A stretch of 64,000 nucleotides of DNA from Imbricaverruca yamaguchii. Lineage: Eukaryota; Arthropoda; Thecostraca; Neoverrucidae. The stretch is from the NCBI GenBank assembly GCA_034440575.1, contig JAOTOL010001563.1, positions 580,001 through 644,000 of the forward strand. Reading direction: 5' to 3'. Shown piece after piece: positions 22,451-35,574 of this stretch (the first letter of the stretch is position 1; the number at the start of each line of letters is the position of its first letter). Made by a program: the position numbers and the translations under genes. The notes under the pieces were generated by a model. The model was given only the letters and a program-made list of their open reading frames with translations. It was not told the origin of the DNA and searched no databases.

Positions 22451-23600
22451 AATGGTGTAGGATCATGCGGCCATTAATTGTATGTGCCATATTCAGGTAT
22501 GCGAAGGTATAATTCATAGTTCGCCATCTGTTTCAGTACATACTTGAAAAAGTGCGAAATTCGAGCAAGTCAGCCGGGATATGCTCACAAAAAAATAGTC
22601 TCAAATAAATAGCCTGACCTGACATTGCCTGGCAACAAGCCTTACATCATAGGTTCTGCGGTGAATGCCCGCTGATCTGTATAGAGTTCTGTTGCATTTA
22701 TTCCGTTATTTTTGTAATATGTTGGATGAAAAACGGCAATCGTACCTACCTACTTACGAGCGGAGTCAAAATGTTTGATGTAGTGTTTTGATCATTACGA
22801 CTAGAACGCTACCAAAGTTAAAAACAAGAATTGTGTATCAAAAGACGAGCAATGTATGGCCCATAACCTTGAGAAAAAAAAATTCGGCAATGCAATTTTT
22901 TTTTTGTACCGAAAAGGTCAAGAAGGAGGGTTGCAACAACCTGCCCCTCCGGTCCCACATTGGTTAATACTGACATTAAGAAATCAAAACATACATTCTG
23001 TAACCAGCGAAGACAGCCATAATTTTGACAATTAGGACAGCCGCAGGCCAGTGCAGCGCATGGAAATTGTTCCAATCAGGTGTTCCCCCATTTCCCATCG
23101 CAAGCTGGCAGACGCGCTGACACTTCTTGACCCCTGCTCTAACGCAAGCTCGTCGCTCTGAAACTACTGTGGCGGTGCCCTTTGCCATTTTTAGCCTGAC
23201 CTCTAGTATACAATGATTTTGCTTCTTCGAGCTCAGTGCATCGATCATTGATTTTGCGTGAGCAAAATAGTTCTCCGAAACCACAAACACATGCAGAATG
23301 CACAGCAACGTATAGTAAGATGAAAAATCACAACACGAGCAAGGCAACCCAGAGCAATTAATGCGCGAGTTGTGCGCACCTGAATGATGAACACACTGAC
23401 ATGTCCCTCATTGCCGTAATGTCGCAAGTGAAGCATGGGTGCTTCGTCGCATAGGATGTACGTTTACCCCACTTCCTCACACAGACTGTCCAAACAAGCC
23501 AGCCATGCCACGTCAACAGCGTGAACACGGCGAACGCCAGTGCTTGACTGTGCACTCTCAGACCGTTTGACTGCGCACTCTCATACCGTTTGACTGCGCA
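22451..23600. other. Intron without recognised features
   Basis: AT-rich and apparently unique; short open frames here have no recognisable motif and no coding-like base composition. Confidence 0.5.
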
Positions 23601-23769
23601 CCCTCAGACCGCACGCGCTGGATGCCGATTGGAGCCGAATCAGCAGGGCACCATTTGCAGCCGAGACGGCAGGACCGACACATTCCACACGAGCCCGCAG
23701 CCTCCCCGCGTCGGTCAGCAGCTCTCAGCGCCGAACCAGCTGTGGTAGCCGGCCAGCCGGGGGATGGAG

Positions 23770-25510
23770 CCGCGAGGTCTGGCAGGGTGGTGAGGCGGCG
23801 GGGTCTGGCAGGGTGGTGAGGCGGCGGGGTCTGGCAGGGTGGTGAGGCGGCGGGGTCTGGCAGGGTGGTGAGGCGGCGGAGTCTGACAGGGTGGTGAGGC
23901 GGCGGAGTCTGGCAGGGTGGTGAGGCGGCGGAGTCTGGCAGGGTGGTGAGGCGGCGGAGTCTGGCAGGGTGGTGAGGCGGCGGGGTCTGGCAGGGTGGTG
24001 AGGCGGCGGGGTCTGGCAGGGTGGTGAGGTGGCGGAGTCTGGCAGGGTGGTGAGGTGGCGGGGTCTGGCAGGGTGGTGAGGCGGCGGGGTCTGGCAGGGT
24101 GGTGAGGCGGCGGAGTCTGGCAGGGTGGTGAGGCGGCGGAGTCTGGCAGGGTGGTGAGGTGGCGGAGTCTGGCAGGGTGGTGAGGCGGCGGGGTCTGGCA
24201 GGGTGGTGAGGCGGCGGAGTCTGGCAAGGGTGGTGAGGCGGCGGGGTCTGGCAGGGTGGTGAGGCGGCGGAGTCTGGCAGGGTGGTGAGGCGGCGGAGTC
24301 TGGCAGGGTGGTGAGGTGGCGGAGTCTGGCAGGGTGGTGAGGTGGCGGAGTCTGGCAGGGTGGTGAGGCGGCGGGGTCTGGCAGGGTGGTGAGGCGGCGG
24401 AGTCTGGCAGGGTGGTGAGGCGGCGGAGTCTGGCAGGGTGGTGAGGCGGCGGAGTCTGGCAGGGTGGTGAGGTGGCGGAGTCTGGCAGGGTGGTGAGGCG
24501 GCGGGGTCTGGCAGGGTGGTGAGGCGGCGGAGTCTGGCAGGGTGGTGAGGCGGCGGAGTCTGGCAGGGTGGTGAGGTGGCGGAGTCTGGCAGGGTGGTGA
24601 GGCGGCGGAGTCTGGCAGAGTGGTGAGGTGGCGGAGTCTGGCAGGGTGGTGAGGTGGCGGGGTCTGGCAGGGTGGTGAGGTGGCGGAGTCTGGCAGGGTG
24701 GTGAGGTGGCGGGGTCTGGCAGGGTGGTGAGGTGGCGGAGTCTGGCAGGGTGGTGAGGTGGCGGGGTCTGGCAGGGTGGTGAGGCGGCGGAGTCTGGCAG
24801 GGTGGTGAGGTGGCGGAGTCTGGCAGGGTGGTGAGGTGGCGGGGTCTGGCAGGGTGGTGAGGTGGCGGGGTCTGGCAGGGTGGTGAGGTGGCGGGGTCTG
24901 GCAGGGTGGTGAGGTGGCGGAGTCTGGCAGGGTGGTGAGGTGGCGGAGTCTGGCAGGGTGGTGAGGTGGCGGAGGCGGACAGGGTGGTGAGGTGGCGAAG
25001 TCTGGCAGGGTGGTGGAGTCTGCCAAGGTGGTGGAGTCTGGCAGGGTGGTGGGGTATGGCAGGGTGGTGGAGTCTGGCAGTGTCTGGCAGGGTAGTGAGG
25101 TGGCGGGGTCTGGCAGGGTGGTGAGGTGGCGGAGTGGCGGAGTCTGGCAGGGTGGTGGAGTCTGGCAGGGTCTGGCAGGGTAGTGAGGTGGCGGGGTCTG
25201 GCAGGCTGGTGAGGTGGCTGAGTCCGACATGGTGGTGGAGTCTGGCAGGGTGGCGGAGTCTGGCAGGGTGGCGGAGTCTGGCAGGGTGGCGGAGTCTGGC
25301 AAGGTCTGGCAGGGTGGTGAGGTGGTGGAGTCTGGCAGGGTGGTGAGGTGGTGGAGTCTGGCAGGGTGGTGGAGTCTGGCAGGGTCGTGGAGTCTGGCAG
25401 GGTGGTGGAGTCTGTCAGGGTGGTGGAGTCTGACAGGGTGGTGAAGTGGCGGAGTCTGGCAGGGTGGTGAAGTGGCGGAGTCTGGCAGGGTGGTGAAGTC
25501 CCGTCCAGGG
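23770..25510. repeat. 26-bp G-rich minisatellite, about 66 copies
   Basis: The unit core is GTCTGGCAGGGTGGTGAGG, alternating with GCGGCGG or GTGGCGG spacers. Units are almost identical from 23770 to 24980 and then decay into shorter units of about 15-16 bp (GGTGGAGTCTGGCAG) toward 25500. The plus strand is G-rich, the exchanger transcript strand C-rich. A period of 78 (three units) keeps long open frames that have no biological look. Confidence 0.95.
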
Positions 25511-25870
25511 TGTCGGTCCACCGTCGGCCGCTACCCTCGCCCAGGCAGAGTGAGAGGGACAGGCAGAGTGAGGTAGACAGGCAGGGTGGGGTGGGAGGAC
25601 GGACGAAAGGGAACTATAATTCCAAGCATTTTACAACAATGTTTAATAATTTTCATTTGCACTTCGAAGTGGTATATTAACTGAGGAAAAAAAATTGACT
25701 CCGCCAATGGCATTTGAACACTGTTGCGTGTAAACCAGGTATGTCCCCATGAACCCTCCCTGCCCGGCGGTTCTCGAGAACCCTCTCCACGTCATGTTTC
25801 CGGAACAGTGACCGAATGAATAGACGCAGAGACAAGGAACTCGAAGTGCCTTCTTATACATCTGATTTGT

Positions 25871-26035
25871 TGGTTGGTTGGTTATTGGTTTTACGACACA
25901 TCTACCGTTGAGTTATGTAGCGTCGCCAATCTCTCGCCCCGATTAGTCGCAGGCGAAGAGTAGCGACAGGTGAGACTCCAACCCACAACCTTTCGATTGT
26001 GAGACGAGCAACTTACCCCTAGGCTACTCGTCCCC
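25871..26035 (-). mobile_element. tRNA-derived SINE, copy 3, with perfect target duplication
   Basis: A full-length copy with a (CCAA)n tail on the minus strand. A perfect 14-bp duplication TACATCTGATTTGT flanks it at 25857-25870 and 26036-26049. The B-box region reads GGTTGTGGGTTGGAGTC, with one change from the TTCGAGTC consensus. Confidence 0.95.
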
Positions 26036-26049
26036 TACATCTGATTTGT

Positions 26050-26879
26050 ATATCTCGTACACATTTTAGACCGATCATCAAATGTGACTGACCCGAGATG
26101 GATCAAAAAGAGAACAATCTTCCAAAATTGTCCAAATGCTGTCATTCGGAGCAGCTGAAGCATATCAACGTCAAACTCTGGTTATGCTACCGTTCCATCG
26201 AGGCGAATAACGTGCTGCCTCGAACTTTGAAGCAAACTCAAAGTTACTGACCTCTGGTCAGGTAAATTTCCACGTTCATTTCCGTATCGAGCAAAGAACA
26301 TTGAATTGGAGTAGTGTTCGCTCCGAAGATGATAAAAAAAAATGAAATAAGCAATCTGGCTTAAAATGTGTTCCAAGGGTCCAAGACATTAGGTCATGGT
26401 CAAGCACCATACATATTCTACACGAGGTGATATTACACAAAACGTTGTTTATCAGGAAACCGAATCTAAAATCGGTTTCAGCACCGCCCATGTGGTGCGA
26501 CCTAACATTGGATGGCCAACCAATGAACTCATAACCTGATGTTGTGTGATCAGACTATTTTTTTTACATGTTTTGACCTTTCCATGAAATTACTTTCAAA
26601 GCAGTGTACTAGGCGAAGTCTCAAGTGATGGCTTCATAAATGCATGCAGTGTCCAGCGTGACCTAGGGTCCTGTCACGAGGCCAGAAGCTGATAAAAATT
26701 ATTCAGTATCATATTAATCATTCCTGGTACACTATGCTTTAAATGTGATGTACTACGCATATTCAAGTTTGTGCTTACTTGATCTGACCACATGACGTGA
26801 CTTGACCTCGCCTTAGGATTTTTTCAATATAAAGAAGATGGGCACATTTTGTTCGAACGTTTGTGATGGAAGCACCAAA
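26050..26879. other. Intron, AT-rich unique sequence
   Basis: No coding, RNA or repeat feature that I can support. Confidence 0.5.
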
Positions 26880-26881
26880 TA

Positions 26882-26913
<32 letters not shown>

Positions 26914-27138
26914 ATATCAATGTATATAAGGAAGCCATGCAAGATTCTGTGAAAAATTAATTATGGGTGTATAGTGAATTGATAAAATAATTATAAAAAT
27001 GCGAACTACCACCTCAGCTCAGGCACCGAGGTAAGATGAAGATTTGAGCAAGAAACATGGTCCGTTGCATATACCTTTGTACCTAATCAGTATTTTCGAG
27101 CATTCTGAAAACAGATAATAGTAAAGCATATTATCTTG

Positions 27139-27206
<68 letters not shown>

Positions 27207-27421
27207 GTATATAAGGCAGCCATGCAAGATTGCGAAAAATAAATTATGGGTGTATAGTGAATTGATAAAATAATTATAAAAATGCGAATTACCACCTCAG
27301 CTCAGGCACCGAGGTAAGATGGAGATTTGAGCTAGAAACATGGTCCGTTGCATATACCTTTGTACCTAATCAGCATTTTCGTGCATTCTGAATACAGATA
27401 ATAGTAAAGCATATTATCTTG

Positions 27422-27500
<79 letters not shown>

Positions 27501-27792
27501 TAGGTATATACCTTCGGCACAGTTCCGTTCATATTTCAGCGACTTGATCCGACGTTGATTTGGAACCTGCCACGCTTTTAGATAATACAATTTACTACTA
27601 TCTGTATTCAGGATGCTCAAAAATGCTGATTAGCTACAAAGGTATATGCAGCGGGCCATGATTCTAGCTGAAATCTTCATCTTACCTCGATGCCTGAGCT
27701 GAGGTGGCAGTTTGCATTTTTATAACTATTTTATCAATTCTCTATATGCCCATAATTCACTTTACACGGGATTTTGCATAACTTCCTGACGA
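26880..27792. repeat. AT-rich fold-back structure: two direct and one inverted copy of a ~220-bp unit with (TA)n tracts
   Basis: Copy 1 lies at about 26920-27143 and copy 2 at 27206-27424, both plus-oriented and about 95% alike by eye. Copy 3 at about 27583-27792 is inverted and more diverged. All share CACCTCAGCTCAGGCACCGA or its complement. Long (TA)n runs separate copies 1 and 2 and copies 2 and 3. Copies 2 and 3 could form a hairpin of over 200 bp. This fits a MITE or fold-back DNA transposon that inserts at TA. Confidence 0.85.
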
Positions 27793-28149
27793 AAACATGC
27801 CCAGATACATTTGAAAGACGCATTAAGGCAGGGTCATGACCGGATTTTGATCCGCCCCAGCACTATCATTCTGATAACTCAGAGTAGATTACTTTTTTAA
27901 AACGCTATCTGGCAACACGCTGAATGAAAGGTATGCCAATTTTCAATAGCGATAACATGAACAGTTCAGTTTCCAACAAAAATGTATCAAGGGACTAAAC
28001 TGCCCCCCTCCCAGCCGCACCGCGAAGGTAGTAGACATAAATGTGCTGGAAGCGATTCAATTTGCATCGCATACGCTGTATAAGTCAGCTTGGTGATGGA
28101 AATGCCCTGGGATTCAGCCCACGTCATGTAGTTCTGCCATATGACATTG

Positions 28150-28307
28150 GTGGTTATTGGCTTTACGATACGTCGACCGTTTAGTCATGTTGCGTCGCCA
28201 ATCTTTCGTGCCGATTGGTTGCGGACGAAGAGTAGCGACGGATGAGACTCGAACACAAAATATTTCGATTGTTGGACAGGCAACTTACCCCTAGACTCCT
28301 CGTCGCC
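28150..28307 (-). mobile_element. tRNA-derived SINE, copy 4, with target duplication
   Basis: A diverged copy of the same family. A 9-bp duplication TATGACATT flanks it at 28140-28148 and 28311-28319. It ends about 85 bases downstream of the donor of the exchanger exon at 28393, in sense with the gene. Confidence 0.9.
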
Positions 28308-28392
28308 CCGTATGACATTCACGTCAGCTGGTTCTGCATTGGTTTCATTCACCTTTCAGTTCGACAGTTGGGAATATGGCCATCTTCCTCAC

Positions 28393-28547
28393 CTGGTGAC
28401 GAATGCGGTCAAAAAGCCCCAGACGATGCCGACTACGGTGCCACCTAGCGCCACCAGCAAAAACTTGAGCAGTCCTGCGGCGATGTCCAGAGCCGTGATG
28501 TTGTCCTCCCCCATCTCCACGTACGCCTCGAACATGTGGTAGAGCAC
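28393..28547 (-). CDS. NHE: Na+/H+ exchanger (SLC9A/NHE-type), exon 3 of those visible
   Basis: This 155-bp exon encodes VLYHMFEAYVEMGEDNITAL, then DIAAGLLKFLLVALGGTVVG and IVWGFLTAFVTR. It completes the active-site helix begun in the previous exon (ending NDAVTV, followed here by VLYHMF). It adds the next membrane helix, whose G-G-T-x-x-G-x-x-x-G-x-x-x-(A/S)-F motif is conserved in the family. Acceptor CGCCGCAG, donor CACCAG/GTGAGG. Phase 0 in, phase 2 out. Neither end carries a tandem array. Confidence 0.96.
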
Positions 28548-29439
28548 CTGCGGCGCAGCAAGCAGACCGTCATACCACCAGAACCACCCAGTGGAAATAG
28601 GCTTCAGCGTCAATCGCACGCTGAAGAAGCGCCTGCGGAATCAACGGGAGGGAACGCGGGGTCATCGCTCTTTCTAGAAGTTTCAAGAACGTCTAAATCG
28701 GAGAAGAAACGTTAGATGTCTGCTAACAATGGCTCGCTTTGGTGACATGGTGAGTGAAATAATTCGGCTACCGCCACCTGTGACATTATGTACAGAATGT
28801 CTTGACGTGTGAAGAAAGCAAAAAAGCGACCGCTGTGAGAACAATAACGCGACTCAGTATGTCGGTGAGGTCACCGTCACATGCCATCCAGCATGACATA
28901 AAGCTCATCCTACCAGCACGAGGAAACACACAATATCTTCAAAATTAACATGCTTGCTTTTGTCGGTAAACAAAGCAATAATTGCAAAACAGGCATGTTA
29001 ACAGGCGGGAACTAGCTGTTCAAGTTGCAGCAGTAAAAGTCTAAAGCATGGCGTAGAACTACAGCACTGCTTGGAGCTGCTGGTCATGTAGCCGTTTTCA
29101 CTGAGCTACTTTTACTTAATTCATGGTTATTTTTAAAAGAAATCTGGTCCGAATTCTTGTTGGGGTGGACTTTTGTTCTTGTGGGTCCAATTGCTATGGA
29201 GAGCTTGTTTCGTGAACCCTGGCCCCGTCGTCGATCCATGCATTCCAGTTTAACGGCAGAATTTTCACAGAGAGTTTAACGTGCCGCCAATGCATCGGCA
29301 CGGCCGCCCCGGTAGCTTGCCCCTGGCCTGTTCAGGGCGGTTACTGGCGTTACTACTAAGCATTTCTACGATATGGCGGTATATGTATTTCTTGAAAGCA
29401 TATGATGAAATCATAGGTCGTTAATACATTTTAAGGAGG

Positions 29440-29745
29440 TTCAAATATTCATTTTTATTTAATATGAAATTCCATTTGATATTAATTTTCACACTGATAT
29501 TCAATTATATTTTAATATTCGATTTTATTTTGATATGTATTTCATTTTGATATTCAATTTATTTTGATATTTAATTAATTTTTATATTCAATTCATTTTG
29601 ATATATATTTCATTTTGATATTTATTTCATTTTGATGTTTATTTCATCTTGATATATATTCATCTCGATATTTAATTCATTTTGATATTATTTCATTGAT
29701 ATTTATTTCATTTTATGTGAATTTCATGTTTTCATTCTAAATTAA
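29440..29745. repeat. Degenerate AT-rich tandem repeat, unit about 18-20 bp
   Basis: TTTCATTTTGATATTTATTT-like words recur about 15 times with frequent insertions and substitutions. Confidence 0.8.
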
Positions 29746-30884
29746 CATTTTTGAAGTGCAGGAATGCGCACAATGATATCGGAAATAATCACCACCAAGG
29801 CGAGTATGGAATCAATAATGTTGCGAAAGAATGTCTTGAGGGAAATCACCAATGCTTTCTTTGCTTTTTCTCAATTAATGCAAATCGGAAGGAAAATGCG
29901 CTGCCGTACCTTAAAATGGCGCAGTATGGTCAAATTCGACGAATTCCGAGAGAAATGGAACATTATCTGTCCCATCAGTGATTGATGTCCCGTTGGAAAT
30001 ATGAATTTGTACAGGTTATTTAAGGCCTGAAGCAAACAGAGGCACGTTTGATAGGCAGAAGATTCCACGCAATTACTGCCATGAGCAATGTCCTAGGTCC
30101 TAGACATGTGCTGGTTAGGGAAAATCACCTCATTGCCATGAATTTGTGGCAAGTTCTACAGGTATGGGCTACGTACATGCTAGGTACCTACCTAAGCGCC
30201 TCAACCAATGGCTGTGCAGCATTGATTGTGCCACTTACTAGGTTGGCGACCAGATAGGCACTACATTGGATATGCACATCAATCATACTGGACATTAACT
30301 CTAGGTTGATATATGTCTGTTTGCTTTATATGCAATGGTTGTATTTCTGAAATATAAAATGTGTCTTCTAGTGCATAGAACCTGTTTATGCACTTAAACC
30401 CAAGCTTATTTGTGTAAATACCTGTATTGTTGAAGAGAGCAACACAAACTTCCGTGTGAAGATAGTATATATTTTTAATCTGATATTTTGAAGCTGATGT
30501 CATTTTTACCTTATTTGATTCCCAGGTGGTCCTGTTTCTTGCATGTTTCTTTTCACGCTCACATGCACTAAACTGACAAATGCTAAAAGACTGATCAATC
30601 TGCACATGTGGTCGGAAATGCAATTTTCATGTTTTGATGCTGCTAATGGAAAGAGTTCTCCACATTTCATACCAAATATTCTTATCTTTTTCTTCCTGGC
30701 TAAAATGTTGTATGTCGATGGTGAACATGCCATTTATTACTGCACCGATCAGGTTTTAAATATCCTGAATTTTTGAAAACTGATTGGATAATGGACGGAT
30801 ATTTATATCCGGTGATATGGATTCGGATTTGATTGGTTCGTACGGATACGAATTGGACCGGATTTGAAAATGTGATATGCTCTA

Positions 30885-30995
30885 TGCTCTAGAGGGTGCA
30901 CTCGAGCCTTCCCGGAGGGAAACCACCTTCCGAGGGGAGGGGGCATGTGCCCCTATTGCCCCTGCATCCGCCCCTGCATCCGCCCAGTGTTTTTG
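30885..30995. repeat. Fragment related to a GGCGGAT-ended MITE
   Basis: The right end holds CCCCTGCATCCGCCC twice, resembling the terminal motif of the element at 54.6 kb. The left end and target duplication are not clear. Confidence 0.45.
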
Positions 30996-31668
30996 CAGCT
31001 GAACGTGGTACCATATGGAAAACCACTGAATGATGCTTTTCTCTGGGGTTGATTAAATTATTAGCCGCAATGATTTGGATTGGCTGGCACACTTGAAGAA
31101 AACGCCTTGTGTTGGCGATCCAGATTTGGCCAATGGGTCAACCGAGTTTCTGAGAACTTCCCCCATTCATTTCTGAGATCTTCCCCCACTGATTTTCTTC
31201 CTGGTTCGTAAGTCTCTTGGTCGTAACTGACTTCATGTGTGCTAAATCTTGAACGTGTGCACATTTGTAAACTGATCGGAAGCCTGCAGATACAAGGTGA
31301 ATACATCGCGTGACAAACATTTTCCTTCATGAATCATCGTGTCATTGAACGAAACCAGCATCCTGGACAGCATATTTATAGGTGGAGATAATGGCTCGAC
31401 AGACGGATGAATGGCAAACACAAATAATATAGAACTTGCAAAGCCCATCTCGTGAACATACATAAAGATTAATGTTGCGGCGGAAAGGGCAATGTTGTCC
31501 CAGTAGCAGGACCGCAACATATACAAAGCTGCTGTGAGCCCACGACTGACGGGGGTCGTGATGGTTTTGCTCTGATTCTGCATAATGGTCCAACCATTCA
31601 GCAACTGCTGTCTCGAACGAATAGACTGGAATTTGCGCAATCTCAAGTGAGCAACAAAACGAGGAGTT

Positions 31669-31826
31669 GGTGATTGGTTTTACGGCACATCGACCATTGA
31701 GTCATGTAACGTCGCCAATCTTGCACACCGATTTGTCGCGGGCAAAAGGTAGCGACAGGTGAGACTCGAACCCACGACCCTTCGATTGTGAGACTGGCAG
31801 GTTATCCCCAGACCACCCGTTCCATG
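31669..31826 (-). mobile_element. tRNA-derived SINE, copy 5
   Basis: It has the family body and the B-box region GGTCGTGGGTTCGAGTCTC on the minus strand. The A-box end (GGTCTGGGGATAACCTGCC) is diverged, and I found no clear target duplication. Confidence 0.88.
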
Positions 31827-32470
31827 CCGGACGGATGTCTCTGTCGTCAGCCGGACATGTGGCACCGCGCCGGGTGCCCCGCGCACGGTGCAGTGCTGAC
31901 AGAAACTGCGCCCGCAAGATACCATCGTGTCGCGCTGTGCGGAACCATTGTTGTGAAAGTCGAACACCACACGGCTCCGCCAGTCTTGTGCCCGCCTCCG
32001 CTGTGGCCACGGCCGGCAGCACGACTCGGCCCCATTGTCTGGTCCGCGCGTGACGTCACAATTAGTCACACAGACAGTCCCGGCGGCGGCACCTGGCCGC
32101 CAATAACGCTGCCCTGTGTGCCGCCGATACTGGCACGCCGCCGCCCCACCACCTGCATCCGGTACACGTGAAGAACGACACCGCCCTCAGGGGCCGGCGA
32201 GAAGTCGGCTGGTGCCGCCTGCATCCGGCACACGTGAAGAACGGCACCGCCCTCGGGGTCCGGCGAGAAGTCGGCTGGTGGCGAGGTGGTGGGCTGAGCG
32301 TGTCTCCACGTCCGGGTGCTGTCACGACAGGGCACTGACGCGACATCGTGCGGCCAGCGGGCCGCAGTAGGCCGATATATCTCACCCGCTCCAGTACTGG
32401 CGTACAGCAGCACCCTTCAGATGAATCGGCTGGTGGGACAGACCGAGGAAAATGTCGCACCAGCAATACT
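31827..32470. other. GC-rich, CpG-rich intronic island
   Basis: A sharply GC-rich block with a TGACGTCA palindrome at about 32051. It lacks a domain-bearing open frame. It contains a two-copy 65-bp repeat at 32150-32283. It could be an old array edge or a promoter-like island; sequence alone does not decide. Confidence 0.3.
32150..32283. repeat. Two-copy ~65-bp tandem repeat
   Basis: Both copies have TGCATCCGG, ACACGTGAAGAACG, CACCGCCCTC and GGCGAGAAGTCGGCTGGTG, with few differences. Confidence 0.85.
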
Positions 32471-35400
32471 CCAGTCTGAATAACACGACGCCGTATTGCT
32501 CTGCTTACTTTCTGACCGGTGGAGCTTGTTTTCCATGTGAGCGAGTGTGTGCGTAATAATTATAATGGTTTGGCCAGAATGTGATTATTTAGCTCTTTTA
32601 GCCGGAACTGAACCATGCAATAACCAAGGGGTTGTGTATGCATGGCAGTCCTGGCCACAGCGACAAACAGCGACCGGAAAAGATACTAGCTCCGCGAGCC
32701 TTCGAAGTGGGGGAATTAACATTTCTTCGTTTGCCATTCACAATAGAAGTAGCACAAGATAATATTCTATAGAGATTTGCTCACTGACTAGGTGCCGGGT
32801 CCTAACAACTGATGCTAACATATGTTAATACTCGAGCTCACAACGTAAATAATAAGTATCCATGCCGTCATAAGCTATCAATGTAAATATTTTAGAAAAA
32901 TGGTTTTGTATCGATTAATCTTACTGAAACATACATTTCTTTGACATCATCTCGAGATAACTGAATAACTATTTCGAGATCTCGAGATAACTGCACCTTC
33001 GCACTCAAAATTTAGCCGATTGAGAATGTTTCCAGCGGAATGAAAATGACGCGTTTTCAGGTGATTGGGGAAGCACATTCTATACATTAAGCACGATCTG
33101 TTGAATAAAAATAATGTACGTTCGCTTTCAGGTCAGCTGAGTTGGCACCATTACATGCTGCCACCTGATATGATGCTGGGTGTGCGATTCTGACAAAATC
33201 CTCACGAGCGACTAGAGGCGCAGTCAGGGTGTTCTTAAGAGACGCTGACCAAAAATAAAGATGTATGGAACAGATCGTTTTAGGCGCGAAACAAGCCCAA
33301 AAGCCTCGCTTTGTGTGGTGAAAATTTTCAAAATTTCTTTTTTGATCTAATGTATTTTTGGTTGCTAAGGAGGAAGGCGCTGGGCTCGTCCCCCACCCCT
33401 GACTGCGCCTTCGCGAGGGACGGGTGATTCGGACTGCAATGCTAATTAACTCATTCGGTGCCGAGTCGAGTCGATCAAGTGAAGACCGGTTCATCCCGTT
33501 GCCGGAACAGGAAGAGGTCGACTTCGTTTGTACCAGCTAGATAACTAAATACTGATAAGCATGGTTCTTCAGACTCCAAATGAGTCCTCCTGACCAAGGT
33601 CTGGAAGGTTTCGACCCCTAGTTATTGGGTATTCAGCATACCTTAATCCCACGACAGCAGCATTTGCTAGTTTTGATCATTCAGCATTCGTTTCCTCCCC
33701 CGAGTTGTCAGATGCGTCCTCCACCGTTTGTATCTCATCTACATGTATAAACCGAGTAACAGGATCATCCTTTGCGGATGAAATATGAAATTACTGGCAA
33801 AACAATGAGCAATGATCAAAGTAGCAGATGCAGACCACAAAAAACATCCATTTTCCGGCCTTTTATCTAAGTTAGTCGGTCTAAAGAGGTGTTACTTTAT
33901 CGATTGGAGCCTACACAATCTCCGTGCCCGGAAGTCCCGCCGTTCTCATGGATCCGACTAAAATCCTATTCATACCCGATCTACTATGTCGAACAAGCTG
34001 ACATGAGGAAAAGTCGGAGTCGGGCGGAGAAGCGCCTTGGGGCACGGGGAGCCGGGCGGGTCCAAACACCAGATGATATGCTGTACATTACAAAGGTAGG
34101 TTGTGGCCAACCGTAAAACAACGGGAGGCGATGCGTCGTGAGAGAGAAGTTTGGTTGGTTCGTCGTCAGCTATAGGGCGCAGTCTTAAGGCGTTTTTGGG
34201 CACACCGAGAGGGAAGGTCCAGATAGTGTTGTGTAGTGCAGATAGTGATGTGGGTATTTTATTATGTTGGTATACGAATGTTTATTGTGCATCTCCTCCC
34301 ATTATTGACCACAAATCTATCATGTCTTTGTAAATATCTGCGTGTTGAACCCAGACTGTCCATAGTAGCCACTGCACGTCAAGGGTATATACCGTGAAAT
34401 AAATATATGAATGAACAAATATTGTCAGTTACATCTACCTGGGCGAAAATAACAGCGGTGCTCCCCACAGTATCTGGTGACTCATATCACCATAAATAAA
34501 GTCATATTTTTGGATTATTTATTACAAGACATACCGGGTACATTGAGCGATCATCTCGATGAACATTTGGGGAGCAAATTTGACATTTATGACGCAGCAG
34601 CAAATGCTTCATTTTTGTCGCGGTATTCGCATTGTTGTCAGCTGATTTCTCCACCATGCTCTACCGGCCATTCCAGTGGCAAGCTTCATCAAGCCTGACG
34701 TTTTTGATGATGCATAGCCTCACGTTTTTGTACTAGTATATATGTATGGTATATTATACTACTAGCAATTTATTTTACAATATATTACTAGTAGTATAAC
34801 ATATACTACTAGTAGTATACATTGCAGTAGTACATAAATACAGTGCGAGGGTGTACCTCGCAATGGATTCAGCACCTTCCTTCGGGATGTGATGCTGATT
34901 ATGTTGTCTATGCCAACATAATGGGGCACGATTGGAAAAGTTTGGAATTGTTGAGGAGTGTGTTATGCAATATCAGGTGAATTGTGCTAGATGGGCTGGG
35001 AATTATAGTTTCCTTGGAACTTGAGATAATGGATTGATTGGAGCGTGAGCATGTACTTTTTTAGTATCTTTTCTAGATAGGCTTAACCCAGATGGGCCAC
35101 TGTGGCCCTTATTAAGCCATATTAACACTTTATGCACTTTATGAACCTCCACTGAGTTCCTTCTGGTGGAGCCACGGTCTGTCTTGATCCGTCTGTTTCC
35201 CTGCCCTGCCGAACAAACCATGCGGCCGGTGGCAGACCCGGCCCACACGGCGGTGGGTCCGGCGTTCCCTCCGCGACACCTTCCGTTCTGACCGTCACCG
35301 CGCGGCAGGCGGGGTTCCACGAAGGGTGGCGGTCAGGTGAGCTTCCGCCACTGGGCGGCAGATCAATACACCGCCAGCCGCGAGGTATCAGGGGACAAGT

Positions 35401-35574
35401 CTCCGACAATAGCGGCACGACAGGAAGGTCCCGCAGACAACGGGTAAATCACCAGGCACGGCCGTGTCTGTCCCCAGTCACCATGCGCCAGCACATGAGC
35501 CGTACGGGCCGCCGAGAAAAACAGGCACCCAAAATCCGGCTACGAATTGTCGTGCCCCGACGGCAAGAAGTCCT
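32471..35574. other. Intron, mostly AT-rich unique sequence
   Basis: No exon or RNA gene is supported. A block at 35070-35110 (TCTAGATAGGCTTAACCC, then CACTGTGGCCCTTA) resembles another at 36905-36950. Both may be tails of a short interspersed element. Confidence 0.45.
34728..34826. repeat. TA-rich palindromic cluster
   Basis: ACTAGTAGTATA and its complement alternate several times, giving small inverted repeats that can form hairpins. Confidence 0.7.

Larger units (their letters stand above)
28548..31668. other. Intron, mostly AT-rich unique sequence
   Basis: No exon is possible on family grounds, because the flanking exons join directly. A GC-rich patch at 29270-29350 and weak open frames at 30.3-30.7 kb and 31.1-31.6 kb have no recognisable domains. 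Confidence 0.5.

Noticed and set aside
23725..25521. A 598-codon minus-strand frame (LPDSATSPPCQTPPPHHPAR-type repeats)
   Set aside because: A 26-bp unit without stops gives a 78-base period; no non-repeat domain is attached.
27332..27620. Tyr-Ile repeat open frames
   Set aside because: They are translations of the (TA)n tract.
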